DNA of 64,000 nt from Desulfocarbo indianensis (GTDB lineage Bacteria; Desulfobacterota; Desulfarculia; Desulfarculales; Desulfarculaceae): positions 1,454,001 to 1,518,000 of the forward strand of contig LBMP01000001.1 of the NCBI GenBank assembly GCA_001184205.1, read 5' to 3'. Under the pieces are notes generated by a model, which did not search any database, was not told the DNA's origin, and saw only the letters and a list, made by a program, of their open reading frames with translations. Each line of letters begins with the position of its first letter. Position 1 is the first letter of the stretch. Below are positions 25,245-33,548 of the stretch, one piece after another. The position numbers and the translations under genes are program-made.

Positions 25245-25486
25245 GCTCTCCCTATACGCGGCTTGAATCCCGCTTCCTGGCCGGGGCGCCGCCCTCAAGC
25301 GGCAGCCGCGCCCCTGGGGGCAGGAAGCCTTTCCGGCCCTAAAAACCAGTGGTTAGCGCAATGTTATGAGTAAGACGCCGGGGCCTTTCGGCCGACCGGC
25401 TGCGGGGCAGATAAGATAGGTTATTAATACTATGGCCGTATGTTATGTCAAGCGGCAAGTTGGCGACGACGGCGGCCCGCGAACGG

Positions 25487-25525
25487 CCCCGCCCTTCGCG
25501 CCGGGCGGCGCAAGGGCGGGGTTTT
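25487..25525 (+). terminator. Strong hairpin with T-tract (plus orientation)
   Basis: CCCCGCCCTT / AAGGGCGGGG 10-bp stem with an inner GCGCC/GGCGC extension, followed by TTTT on the plus strand. It lies just past the 3' end of the minus-strand NifB-type gene, so it could act there as a 3' stabiliser. The surrounding 25245-25548 stretch holds no gene. Confidence 0.6.
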
Positions 25526-25548
25526 CAAAGCAAGCTTATGCCGCGAAC

Positions 25549-26361
25549 CTACAACAATCCGGCCGCGTCGGCCCGGCAGCGGCGGCAATGGGCCATTTGG
25601 GGCAGGAAGGCCCCGGCCTCCCGGCGCAGGCGGTGCACCAGCTCCGGGGAGGGCGCGGGCGAGCCGGCCAGGGGGGTGCCCTCCACCGGTATCAGGGGTA
25701 TCAGGTTCATCAGGTCCGCGCCCAGGCCGGCGGCCAGGCGCGCCACCTTCACCACCTGGTCCTCGTTGATGCCCGGCGCCAGCACCGTGTTCACCTTAAC
25801 CGTGAAGCCCAGGGCCTTGAGCCCGGCCAGGGCCTCGGTCTGGCGCTGGATGAGCAGGCCCGCCGCCTCCGGGCCGCGCAGCAGGCGGCCCTGGTCCCTG
25901 GCTTGCAGATGCAGCCTCGCGCCTACCGCGGGGTCCACGGCGTTGATGGTGAGGGTCACGTGGCGCACGCCGATCTCCGCCAGGCGGGGAATGTGGGGCC
26001 CCAGGTTCAGGCCGTTGGTGGCCACGCACAAGATGATCTCGGGATGGGCCCGGCCGATCAGCTCCAGGGTCTCCAGGGTGGCCTCGGGTTGGCTGAAGGG
26101 ATCGCCCGGACCGGCCACCCCGGCCACGGAGAGATAAGGCATGGCGGCCAGGGCCTTATCCAGGTGCGCCACTGCCTCTTGCGGGCTCATCAGCCGGCTG
26201 GCCACCCCCGGCCGGCTTTCGTGGGGGCAGTCATGGTCGCGCCGGCAATAAGCGCAAACCAGGTTGCAGGAGGCGGCCACCGGCAGATGCACCCGGCCGT
26301 GGCGGTCCTTGGCGCCGGCGTAAAAACAGGGGTGCCGCAGGTCGGCTAGCTGTACGGTCAT
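25549..26361 (-). CDS. NifB-type radical SAM protein
   Basis: A 270-residue stand-alone radical SAM core. The radical SAM motif is CNLVCAYC (C32, C36, C39), followed by the NifB hallmark DCPHESRPGVAS. An upstream HPC (C12) and the C-terminal HCRRCRADAAGLL supply the extra cysteines that in NifB bind the K1/K2 clusters fused into NifB-co (8Fe-9S-C). Family knowledge makes an Fe-S cofactor-assembly reaction likely. The C-terminal NifX/NafY domain of some NifB proteins is absent. ATG 26361 starts 2 bases after the polyferredoxin stop. No nifH, D, K, E or N is in the window, so its client could be nitrogenase elsewhere or another metalloenzyme. Confidence 0.88.
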   Translation of the reverse strand: MTVQLADLRHPCFYAGAKDRHGRVHLPVAASCNLVCAYCRRDHDCPHESRPGVASRLMSPQEAVAHLDKALAAMPYLSVAGVAGPGDPFSQPEATLETLELIGRAHPEIILCVATNGLNLGPHIPRLAEIGVRHVTLTINAVDPAVGARLHLQARDQGRLLRGPEAAGLLIQRQTEALAGLKALGFTVKVNTVLAPGINEDQVVKVARLAAGLGADLMNLIPLIPVEGTPLAGSPAPSPELVHRLRREAGAFLPQMAHCRRCRADAAGLL

Positions 26362-26363
26362 GA

Positions 26364-27170
26364 TCAGCCTTGCTTGCCGGGGCGGCCCAGCTTGATGGCG
26401 TTCTGGGGGCAGGAGCCCAGGCAGTCGCCGCAGTTGGTGCAGTTGGTCTCCTGGGGCCGGGTGGCCATCTCGCAGACCTGCAGGCACTTGTCGCAATCGT
26501 TGCACTTGTCGGTCTTGTAGACCTTGAAGATGGCGAAGCGCTTCAACAGCTCCAAGGCCCCGCCGGTGGGGCAGGCGAAGCGGCACCAGAGATTGGCCAC
26601 CAGGAGGCTGGCCGCCACCAGGGCCAGCACCGTCACCGTGCGCACCAGCCAGAAGAGGTTGGCGTGCTCAAAGGTGAGCCCCACCGAGGCGAAGAAATCC
26701 CCCACCCGGATGGGAATGGCCTCGCGGGGCTGGCCCATGCCCCACCAGACGTATATGGCGGCGGCCAGGGCAAGGTACATCAGGTAGGGAGTCAGACGGC
26801 TTAAAAAGCCGGGGGAGCGCAGTTTCCTGGGGGCCAGCTTGCCTAAAAGCTGGTTGACCAGGCCGCCGGGACAGGCCCACCCGCAAAAGGCCCGGCCGAA
26901 GAGCAGGACCAGAAGCGGCATGGCCAGCCAGAATCCCCAAAACATGGTGAACAAGCGGCCGTGACAGGTGATCACCGGACAGTTCTGGCAGCTTACAAAG
27001 GGGACGATGAAGGGACAGCGGAAAATGCCGTAAAAGGACCACTGGCCGATGACGGCCAGCATGGCCACCTGGGTTAGCCTGCGCCAAAGGGTGAGAGCCT
27101 TGCCGCGGGCCTTGCTTTTCTCCCGCGTCTTTGCCATGGAAAATTCAGCGGTGTTGGCGGTATCAGGCAT
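26364..27170 (-). CDS. NapH/MauN-like membrane polyferredoxin
   Basis: A 268-residue membrane protein with four or five helices. Two FCxxxCP-type motifs, GRAFCGWACPGG and NLWCRFACPTGG, characterise NapH/NosR/RnfB-like electron carriers. The C-terminus has two 4Fe-4S motifs (CNDCDKCLQVCEM and CTNCGDCLGSCPQ). An additional CQNCPVITC lies in the first extracytoplasmic loop. It probably carries electrons between the quinone pool or periplasm and cytoplasmic iron-sulfur partners. It overlaps the end of the ModA-like gene by 8 bases and is followed by the NifB-type gene, so the three are one operon. It could deliver electrons to the radical SAM enzyme. Confidence 0.88.
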   Translation of the reverse strand: MPDTANTAEFSMAKTREKSKARGKALTLWRRLTQVAMLAVIGQWSFYGIFRCPFIVPFVSCQNCPVITCHGRLFTMFWGFWLAMPLLVLLFGRAFCGWACPGGLVNQLLGKLAPRKLRSPGFLSRLTPYLMYLALAAAIYVWWGMGQPREAIPIRVGDFFASVGLTFEHANLFWLVRTVTVLALVAASLLVANLWCRFACPTGGALELLKRFAIFKVYKTDKCNDCDKCLQVCEMATRPQETNCTNCGDCLGSCPQNAIKLGRPGKQG

Positions 27171-28020
27171 CTTTCACCCCCAGCTTCTCGGTCAGCATGC
27201 GGCCTTTTTCGGAAATGGCGGGTATGAAGCCGGCCTTCTCGAAATGGGCCTGACCCGCCGGGGAGGTGATGAACTCCACGTAATGGTCGGCCATCTGGCG
27301 GTCGGCGGCGTTTTTCATCACGCCGATGGTGAAGGTCAGCGGCGGGGGCGGGAAATATTTATCCGGAATGGGGATTATCTCGGCCTTGCCCTGGAAGATG
27401 GGCATGCGGGTGAGGCGCAGCTCCACCACCGAGGCGTCGGCCTTGCCCTCGATCAACTCCTCCATGGTGCGCTGCACACAGGTGCCCAGGGTCACGGCGT
27501 TTTTCATGGCCCCATCCAGCACGCCGGCTTTTTTGAGAAGCACGGTGGCCGCCTGGCCGCCCGGAGGCGAGGCTTCCGGCGCCAGCACCACCCGCACCCC
27601 GGGCTTGGCCAAATCCTCCACGCCCTGGATGCCGGCGGGATTGCCCTTGGGGGTGACCACCACGTAGCTGGTGTAGCAAAGCGGCTTGAAATAGATCATC
27701 TTGCCGGCCTTGCGCAGCTTTTTGGCCAGGGCCAGCACCCGGCCGCCGAAAACCTCGGTGACCGCCGAGCCCAGGAGGGATTTGCCCAGGGCCGCGGCAA
27801 AGGCCCCGGTATAGGCTACCTTGGTCCCGGTCAATTGCTCGTATTCGACATTGGCCGGCATGAAGGCCTCGGCCAGGCCGCCGCAGGACCAGACCTGCAG
27901 GTGTTTGGCAACGGGTTGTTCGGCTTTGGCGGCCTTGGGACCCGCGGCCAGGCCCAAGGCGGCGGCGGCGGCGGCGGTAATGAACTGTCGCCGCCCGAAG
28001 AAGTGCTTGCTGTCAGTCAT
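27163..28020 (-). CDS. Tat-exported ModA-like substrate-binding protein
   Basis: A 285-residue periplasmic protein with a twin-Arg signal (FFGRRQFITAAAAAALGLAAG). The mature part is a type II binding-protein fold similar to molybdate-binding ModA: VWSCGGLAEAFMPANVEYEQLTG, YVVVTPKGNP, VRVVLAPEASPPGGQA, KADASVVELRLTRM and a C-terminal HYVEFITSPAGQAHFEKAGF. ATG 28020 has GGGAGG five bases upstream. No ModB or ModC follows; instead come a polyferredoxin and a NifB-type protein. Use of the Tat path suggests a folded, possibly cofactor-bearing protein. The ligand could be molybdate, tungstate or another oxyanion. Confidence 0.85.
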   Translation of the reverse strand: MTDSKHFFGRRQFITAAAAAALGLAAGPKAAKAEQPVAKHLQVWSCGGLAEAFMPANVEYEQLTGTKVAYTGAFAAALGKSLLGSAVTEVFGGRVLALAKKLRKAGKMIYFKPLCYTSYVVVTPKGNPAGIQGVEDLAKPGVRVVLAPEASPPGGQAATVLLKKAGVLDGAMKNAVTLGTCVQRTMEELIEGKADASVVELRLTRMPIFQGKAEIIPIPDKYFPPPPLTFTIGVMKNAADRQMADHYVEFITSPAGQAHFEKAGFIPAISEKGRMLTEKLGVKDA

Positions 28021-28108
28021 GGCGACCTCCCTGGTTAGGAGTGGAGTTGGCAAACCTAACCAAGGGAGCGCTTAAAGTAAAATATTTAATGTTGATGGCT
28101 TGGCCGGT

Positions 28109-28122
28109 TATCTATTGATAAT
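28109..28122 (-). promoter_or_regulatory. Dyad upstream of the ModA-like operon
   Basis: TTATC-TATT-GATAA, a perfect 5-bp dyad with a 4-base spacer, about 90 bases upstream of the ModA-like start in an AT-richer segment. A regulator site is possible. It is not a clear ModE box. The rest of 28021-28275 shows no gene. Confidence 0.4.
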
Positions 28123-28275
28123 GCAAATAAATGCGGGCGAGCTAAGCGCCCGGGGAAAGGCTTGGCGAGGCAAGGTGCGGTAATGATTCCGAATATGCTT
28201 ATCGGCCCGCGCGGCGGGGAAACTGTGGGGAAGGGTGGGGGCAGGCAGGCCTTGCCCAGGTAATGCGTATGGAAA

Positions 28276-28310
28276 GCCAAGGCCGCCGGGTCAGCGCCGG
28301 CGGCCTTGGC
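28276..28310 (-). terminator. Terminator hairpin after the DUF4214 gene
   Basis: Perfect 14-bp stem GCCAAGGCCGCCGG/CCGGCGGCCTTGGC with a 7-base loop; on the minus strand it is followed by TTTCC. It lies 22 bases past the stop of the DUF4214 gene. Confidence 0.75.
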
Positions 28311-28331
28311 GGTTATGGAGCTGATGGATTC

Positions 28332-29237
28332 TTATTTGGCGCTGGCGCCGGAGACGCCTTCCATTTCCTTGCTTAGCGGAATCTCGATGGTCTCCACCGC
28401 GTTCAGCCGGTAGCCCTCGCCGCCGGCCGTGGCGTAGTTGGGGCTGCTGCAATCGGTGACCTGGGCCAGGGACAGGACAATATAATTGCCGCTGAGCTTG
28501 GCCATGACCAGATAGCACTTGTCGGCCTCGAAGGTGGTCCGCCAGGTGCCGGTGCCCCGCACGGTGACGCCGCATCCCTGCAGCAGATAGGAATAAGCTT
28601 TATCCGAGCCGGGAGCCGCGTAGGCGTAGCCTTCCCAGGTGGAGGCGGCGTCGCAGTTATTGGAGGTGGAGTTTTTGGTGGCGCCATCCATGACCATCTG
28701 GAACAGGAGCGATCCGCCCTTGGAGCAGCACAGCAGATTGTAAACGCCCCACCTGGTGGCCACGAAGCCCTCGTAGGGAATTATGCCGTAGCGCATGCAC
28801 AGGTTGATGAACTCGTTGGAGTAGATGAAGCCGTCCACCACTTCCGGGCGGCTCATGCCATTGTTCATGGCGTTCATCCAGCCGTCAAAGCCGCCCTGGT
28901 CCGGGTCGCGGTCGAACATGGCCTTGTAGAGGGTTTTAAGGAAATCGGAATTGCTCGTGTTTTTCTCGGTGTATTCGCTGCTCAGGAAAAAGGACTTGGT
29001 GGCCGCGCCGCCGGTGATGTGACCGCCGCGCAGGGCGTCGCAATAGGCCGCCAGGCCGTCGGGATCAGGGTTGCGCCCCAGGCAATATTTATAGAGCCGG
29101 GTGACGAACTCCTCCACGCCGTCTGCCGCCGACACCTGGTAGCCGTCATCGGCCTTGCTGGCGGGCGAGGCGCCCAAGAGCAGGCCCAGGCAGAGAAACA
29201 GTGCAAAAAGGACCCCCAGTGTATTGCTCTTCCTCAT
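28332..29237 (-). CDS. Secreted DUF4214 domain protein
   Basis: A 301-residue exported protein. The signal peptide is MRKSNTLGVLFALFLCLGLLLGASPASK. DUF4214 (about residues 40-130) is recognised from VTRLYKYCLGRNPDPDGLAAYC and FLKTLYKAMFDRDPDQGGFDGW, a helical repeat seen in many secreted and calcium-binding proteins. The C-terminal half (about 150-300) contains six cysteines and a lipid-A-binding-like or beta-rich region of unknown family. ATG 29237 has GGGGAGAG upstream. The gene is preceded by a terminator-like leader and followed by a strong terminator, so it is a single-gene unit. Confidence 0.85.
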   Translation of the reverse strand: MRKSNTLGVLFALFLCLGLLLGASPASKADDGYQVSAADGVEEFVTRLYKYCLGRNPDPDGLAAYCDALRGGHITGGAATKSFFLSSEYTEKNTSNSDFLKTLYKAMFDRDPDQGGFDGWMNAMNNGMSRPEVVDGFIYSNEFINLCMRYGIIPYEGFVATRWGVYNLLCCSKGGSLLFQMVMDGATKNSTSNNCDAASTWEGYAYAAPGSDKAYSYLLQGCGVTVRGTGTWRTTFEADKCYLVMAKLSGNYIVLSLAQVTDCSSPNYATAGGEGYRLNAVETIEIPLSKEMEGVSGASAK

Positions 29238-29260
29238 GGTAGCTCTCTCCCCTTGATTAT

Positions 29261-29334
29261 AAAAAAGCCCCGGCATCGCCTGGCAACATCCAACCCCCTG
29301 GGATGTTCCCATCTCTGATCGAGGCACCGGGGCT
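29261..29334 (-). promoter_or_regulatory. Terminator-like structured 5' leader of the DUF4214 gene
   Basis: On the minus strand AGCCCCGG pairs with CCGGGGCT, with GCCT/AGGC continuing the stem and AACATCC/GGATGTT forming an inner hairpin. TTTTTT follows, only about 24 bases before the start codon. This is the architecture of a transcription attenuator or riboswitch expression platform. It could instead be a read-through block from upstream transcription. It does not match the riboswitch consensus patterns I can recall. Confidence 0.55.
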
Positions 29335-29716
29335 CATAATCTATAGGCCCCTGACGGGCAGGCATGCTCTTTTAGCATTAATTAATTTTTTTATTAGTAC
29401 CATTGGCGTAGATTAGCTGGCAAGCAAAAAGTGTTAGTTGCGGGCATGGCCTAGTGCTTTATGCTTAGCAAAATGTGCCGCTAAAGTTGGCATTGATTAT
29501 TAATCTGGCTGGTATGCTTCCAAATATTAAGAGGGCCATATACCGGGGATCGAAATTGAGCTTTTGTGATGGGGCCGGCTTGAATCATCTCTCCGGGCGG
29601 GGCTCCACCTGGGCGCACCTTTGATGAGAATATCAATAGAAATACGCGTACTTAATCGTTTTGAGCAATTGCGGCGGGGTGCAAGGATTTTCCGAGGCGG
29701 GGCGGGAATTAGCCTT

Positions 29717-29783
29717 GCGCGCCCTGATCAAAAGCGCTGGAACAGGACTTAAATCCTGTCGGATCGCTTGCAATTGGGCGCGC
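29717..29783. ncRNA. Candidate rod-like structured element
   Basis: A 67-base imperfect hairpin with three nested stems: GCGCGCCC/GGGCGCGC, AAGCG/CGCTT and ACAGGA/TCCTGT closing the loop CTTAAA, separated by internal loops of 7/6 and 5/5 bases. It is the only structured feature in the otherwise gene-free 29335-30024 stretch, which also has a TTGAT...ATCAA dyad near 29620. The loop resembles an anticodon arm but no T arm exists. Confidence 0.35.
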
Positions 29784-30024
29784 CTTATCATCCGGCTGGT
29801 CTGGTTTTATTTTTGGTGCAATCTCCATGGCTTATCGCCATTGCGCCAAGACTTGCCTCCCTGCTTAACGTTTAAGCCAGGGTTAGTTCGGTAACTCTTA
29901 TCTTTTTATCGCTAACCTTATTGGCCGGCATTTATGGTTTGTGCCCGCCGGTAAGACCGCTGTAACAACATTGCATCCACGGCCAAAGGCGGACGAGGCG
30001 CTGCGGAGGGGGCGGTTGCCGGGC

Positions 30025-30885
30025 CTACCCCCTGGGGGTCAGCTCGGGATAGAGCTTTTTCATGCACTCCGGGCAAATGCCGTGGGTGAACTCCGCGCCG
30101 GTGTGTTCGCTCACGTACTGCTCCACCTGCTGCCAATAGCCTTGGTCGTCGCGGATTTTTTTGCAATTGGCGCAGATGGGAAGTATGCCCCGCAGCGAGT
30201 TGATCTCCCGCCGGGCCGAGCCGAGATCGTTTTCCAGGCGCTTGCCGTTTATGCTCATCAAGCTCACCATGAACATGGTGGAGCAGATCAGATAGACCAC
30301 GAAGGTCAGGCCGTGCATGGAGCCCGCGTCCATGAAATCGGCGATGTGCCCTTCAAAAAACCAAAACGTGACGCAACAGGCCATGAACCACAGGCTGCCG
30401 CCTAAAAACGACGCCGCCAGCATGAGATTGCGCTCGCCCAAAACCCGCGCCACCGGCCCCAGGGCCAGCGCCCCCGCCCGCAGATAAATCACCGCCCCCC
30501 CGAAGGCGACCACGATGGTTCTGACGCGTACGTCGTAGCGCTGAAAGGTGAAGTAGGCCAGCAGGGCCATGAGCGCGCCCATGAGCGCGGTTTCCAGCCA
30601 GGTGATCTGGCGGGCGCCGCTGAAACTGGCCAGGCCCCGGCCCAGGAAAACCGCGGCCAGCAGCAGCAGGCCGTTGGACAGGACCACCGACCACAGGTCG
30701 GGCAGCAGATGGCGCATGCTCATGAGCGCCAGCCCCACGCTGTTGGCCAGGAAAGCGGCGGTCCAAAGGTGGAAGCCGGGATAGGTCTTGCGGCGCAGGG
30801 CCACGTGCAGCATGCAGAAGGACATGGCCAGGGAGGTGGCGCCGGTGATGAAGGAAAGGGTTCTTATGTCCAGAAACAGCTTCAT
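30025..30885 (-). CDS. Membrane sensor-like protein with Cys motif at the C-terminus
   Basis: A 286-residue protein with about seven hydrophobic helices (residues 10-220). A short soluble tail contains LPICANCKKIRDDQGYWQQVE and GICPECMKKLYPEL. This CxxC...CxxC tail is frequently attached to the end of PAS/GGDEF/kinase sensory proteins in Desulfobacterota and may bind zinc or a cofactor. No catalytic output domain follows, so it may be a receptor component or a partial sensory module. No operon partner is adjacent; a terminator hairpin and the Mo-hydroxylase operon lie beyond it. Confidence 0.8.
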   Translation of the reverse strand: MKLFLDIRTLSFITGATSLAMSFCMLHVALRRKTYPGFHLWTAAFLANSVGLALMSMRHLLPDLWSVVLSNGLLLLAAVFLGRGLASFSGARQITWLETALMGALMALLAYFTFQRYDVRVRTIVVAFGGAVIYLRAGALALGPVARVLGERNLMLAASFLGGSLWFMACCVTFWFFEGHIADFMDAGSMHGLTFVVYLICSTMFMVSLMSINGKRLENDLGSARREINSLRGILPICANCKKIRDDQGYWQQVEQYVSEHTGAEFTHGICPECMKKLYPELTPRG

Positions 30886-31196
30886 GCCTCCTTAAAATAC
30901 CCGCGATCCGGCCGCCCAGCGTCTCAAGGTTGTCAAGGTCGTCACGTATCCACGCTTATCAGCCGCCAAGCGGCATATATCGGGCGGCGGCGGCCGCGCA
31001 GCGCATTTTTTATCTGGTTCGCCCTGGGTTCCGCCGCGCACGGGGGGGCAAAAGCACGGGTAATGTTACGCTAAGTGAAATTAATATGCCAGATAGTACT
31101 ATATGCAAGGGGAGACAAAGACGTTTAACGGGGCGGCCGGCTCGCCTCGCCCTGGGCCCGGGCGGCCCGGCGAAATGGGGCGGAGCCGCATTGCAA
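30886..31196. other. Intergenic region upstream of the membrane sensor gene
   Basis: About 310 bases between the sensor start and the terminator of the Mo-hydroxylase operon. It probably holds the sensor promoter. I see no credible reading frame or repeat. Confidence 0.5.
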
Positions 31197-31227
31197 AGGC
31201 GGGACGCTCCAGGGGGGCGTCCCGCCT
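31197..31227 (-). terminator. Terminator of the Mo-hydroxylase operon
   Basis: Perfect 11-bp stem AGGCGGGACGC/GCGTCCCGCCT with a 9-base loop; on the minus strand a short T run follows (TTTGC). It lies 47 bases after the Mo-subunit stop. Confidence 0.7.
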
Positions 31228-31274
31228 GTTTATTATTGCATGCCGGCGGCTCCTTGTGGGGCCGGCCGGTAAGG

Positions 31275-33548
31275 CTACCTGAGCTTGCCCATGCCCCTGA
31301 GCAGCCGCTCCGGGGTGATGGGCAGTTTGCGGCAGCGGAAGCCGGTGGCCTCGAACACGCCGTGGGCGATGGCCGGCGCGGTGGGAATGGCCAGGCCCTC
31401 GCCCGCTTCCTTGGCCCCGAAGGGACCCTCCGGCTCATAGGTCTCCACTTCGGCGTAGACGCTGGGCGGCATGTCCTCGGCGGTGGGCATCTTGTAGTCC
31501 AGGAAGGTGTTGTTAAGGGTGTGGCCCTCCCGCATGACGAACTGCTCGGACAGCGTATAGCCCAGGCCCATCTGGATGGCGCCTTCCAACTGGCCCTCCA
31601 CGGCCATCTTGTTGATGGCCACCCCGCAGTCGTGGGCGGTGTACATCTGATCCACGGTGACCAGGCCGGTGTCCTCATCCACCGAGACCTCGGCCACCTG
31701 GGCCCCGAAGCTGAAGGCCGGGCTCACCAGGCCCTTGTCGCGGGGGGTGTAATAGCCATAGGCGGAGAGGGGCTCGCCCCGCCGGCCGCGCAGGGCCTTG
31801 TACACGCATTCGGCGAAGGACATGCGCTTTTTGGGGTTGGCCTTCACGAAAACCTCGTCGCCCTCGAAGGCCACGTCGTGGATCTGGTTGAGGTCGAACT
31901 GGCTGAACAGCACCGGCACCAGCATGTCCTTTATCTTCCTGGCCGCCTGGATGACGGCGTTGCCGTTCATCAGGGTGACCCGGCTGCCCCAGGAGCCCAG
32001 GTCGGCCTTGGGGGTGGCGGCGGTGTCCATGGCGATGAGGCGGATTTTCTCGATGCTTATGCCCAGCTCCGCCGCCAGGATCTGGCGGAGCACCGTATCG
32101 GTGCCCTGGCCGATGTCGCAGGCCATGCTGGCCAATTGGGCGGTGCCGTCGTCGAATACCTTCACCTCGGCGGCGGAGAAGTTGTACTTGGTGTCGAACC
32201 AGTTGAACACGCCGCCGGAAATGAAGCTGAAGCAGCCCACGCCCAGGCCCTTGTTGGGCGTCTTGGCCTGGCGCTTGGCGTCCCAGCCGGAGATCTCGCG
32301 TACCTTTTCCAGGCATTCCTTGAAGCCGCAGGAACTCACCGTGGCCACGTCGGGGATCACGTCGCCGGTCTGCATGGCGTTGATCAGGCGTATCTCGATG
32401 GGGTCGATGCCCAGCTTTTCGGCGGCGAGGTTGAGCTGGGTTTCGTTGGCGAAGGCGGCCTGGGGCGCGCCGAAGCCGCGCATGGCCGAGGCCGGCGGCT
32501 TGTTGGTGTAAACGTGGCGGCCGTAATAGCGGTAGGCCGGGAAGTTGTAGAGCATGTTGCCGAAGGTGCCGCACAGGAAGGTGGCGGTGGGGCCCATGGC
32601 GTTGTAGGCGCCGCCGTCCAGCATGACCTGGAAGTCCTTGGCCAGGAGCTTGCCGTCCTTGCTGAAGCCCACCTTGGAATAGATGCTCATGGGGTGGCGG
32701 CGGCGGCCGTAGGAAAGCTCCTCGGCCCGGTTCAGGGTGAACTTCACCGGCAGGCCGGTGCGCAGCGCCATGAAGGAGGCGCTGAACTCCCAGGGCCTCA
32801 GCTCCATCTTGCCGCCGAAGCCGCCGCCCACCTGGGTCTTCATAACCCGCACGTAGTTTTCCGGGATGCCCAGGGTGTGGGCCAGCAGGCACTGCACGAT
32901 GTAGGGCGTCTGGGTGCTGGTGTACAGCGTGACGCGGCCGCCTTCGTCGGGCACGGCCAGGGAGGAGCAGGGCTCAAGATAGGCGTGGCTCACCGCGTGG
33001 ACCTTGAACTCGTCTTCCAGGATGAGGTCGGCCTTGGCGAACCATTCCTCCAGGTCGCCGTACTCGATCTTCCTGACCAGGCTCACGTTGCCCTGGCTTT
33101 CCTCGTGGATCAAGGGCGCGCCCTCGGCGGTGGCCTCCTCCACGCTGTAGATGGCGGGCAGCTCCTCGTATTCGACCTCGATCAGTTCCAGGGCCCGCTG
33201 GGCTATGTCCGAACTGACCGCGGCCACCGCGGCCACCTCGTCGCCCACGAAGCGCACCTTGTCCACGGCCAAGGGCAGCTCGTCCTGGCTGGCCGGCACC
33301 AGGCGCCAGTTGCCGTATTTGATCTGGGGGGTGTCCGCGCCCACGATCACGTCCTTGACCCCGGCCAGGGCCCGGGCCTTGCTCACGTCTATGCGCTTGA
33401 TGCGGCCGTGGGGGATGGGGCTGCGCAGGAGCGCGCCGAAGAGCATGCCCGGCGCCTTGATGTCGTCGGTGTAGATGGCCCGGCCGGTAACCTTGGCCCG
33501 GCCGTCCAGGCGGGGAATGGATGCCCCTATGATGCTGGGATGGTTCAT
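31275..33548 (-). CDS. Molybdenum hydroxylase large (Mo-cofactor) subunit, xanthine dehydrogenase family
   Basis: A 757-residue catalytic subunit of a xanthine oxidase-family enzyme. The N-terminal a/b hammerhead domain (about 10-130) has GRAKVTGRAIYTDDI. Cofactor-binding regions include QVGGGFGGKMELRPWEF, GRRRHPMSIY, SAMRGFGAPQ, DIGQGTDTVLRQ and the catalytic-Glu loop GPFGAKEAGEGLA. The order of genes (2Fe-2S, FAD, Mo on the minus strand) and ATGA overlaps indicate a three-subunit complex, CoxSML-like. The substrate (aldehyde, purine, nicotinate or aromatic CoA ester) cannot be fixed. No maturation chaperone (XdhC/CoxD) is adjacent. Confidence 0.94.
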   Translation of the reverse strand: MNHPSIIGASIPRLDGRAKVTGRAIYTDDIKAPGMLFGALLRSPIPHGRIKRIDVSKARALAGVKDVIVGADTPQIKYGNWRLVPASQDELPLAVDKVRFVGDEVAAVAAVSSDIAQRALELIEVEYEELPAIYSVEEATAEGAPLIHEESQGNVSLVRKIEYGDLEEWFAKADLILEDEFKVHAVSHAYLEPCSSLAVPDEGGRVTLYTSTQTPYIVQCLLAHTLGIPENYVRVMKTQVGGGFGGKMELRPWEFSASFMALRTGLPVKFTLNRAEELSYGRRRHPMSIYSKVGFSKDGKLLAKDFQVMLDGGAYNAMGPTATFLCGTFGNMLYNFPAYRYYGRHVYTNKPPASAMRGFGAPQAAFANETQLNLAAEKLGIDPIEIRLINAMQTGDVIPDVATVSSCGFKECLEKVREISGWDAKRQAKTPNKGLGVGCFSFISGGVFNWFDTKYNFSAAEVKVFDDGTAQLASMACDIGQGTDTVLRQILAAELGISIEKIRLIAMDTAATPKADLGSWGSRVTLMNGNAVIQAARKIKDMLVPVLFSQFDLNQIHDVAFEGDEVFVKANPKKRMSFAECVYKALRGRRGEPLSAYGYYTPRDKGLVSPAFSFGAQVAEVSVDEDTGLVTVDQMYTAHDCGVAINKMAVEGQLEGAIQMGLGYTLSEQFVMREGHTLNNTFLDYKMPTAEDMPPSVYAEVETYEPEGPFGAKEAGEGLAIPTAPAIAHGVFEATGFRCRKLPITPERLLRGMGKLR

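Noticed and set aside
25549..26361. Reading the NifB-type gene as proof of nitrogen fixation
   Set aside because: No nitrogenase structural or cofactor gene is in the window; NifB-type proteins alone are not sufficient evidence.
29717..29783. tRNA-Leu-like anticodon loop (CTTAAAT)
   Set aside because: No T arm (TTCGAAT absent) and no valid D arm; not a tRNA gene.
29661..29894. 77-residue plus-strand reading frame in the gene-free stretch
   Set aside because: No ribosome site or recognisable family, and it overlaps the rod-like hairpin.
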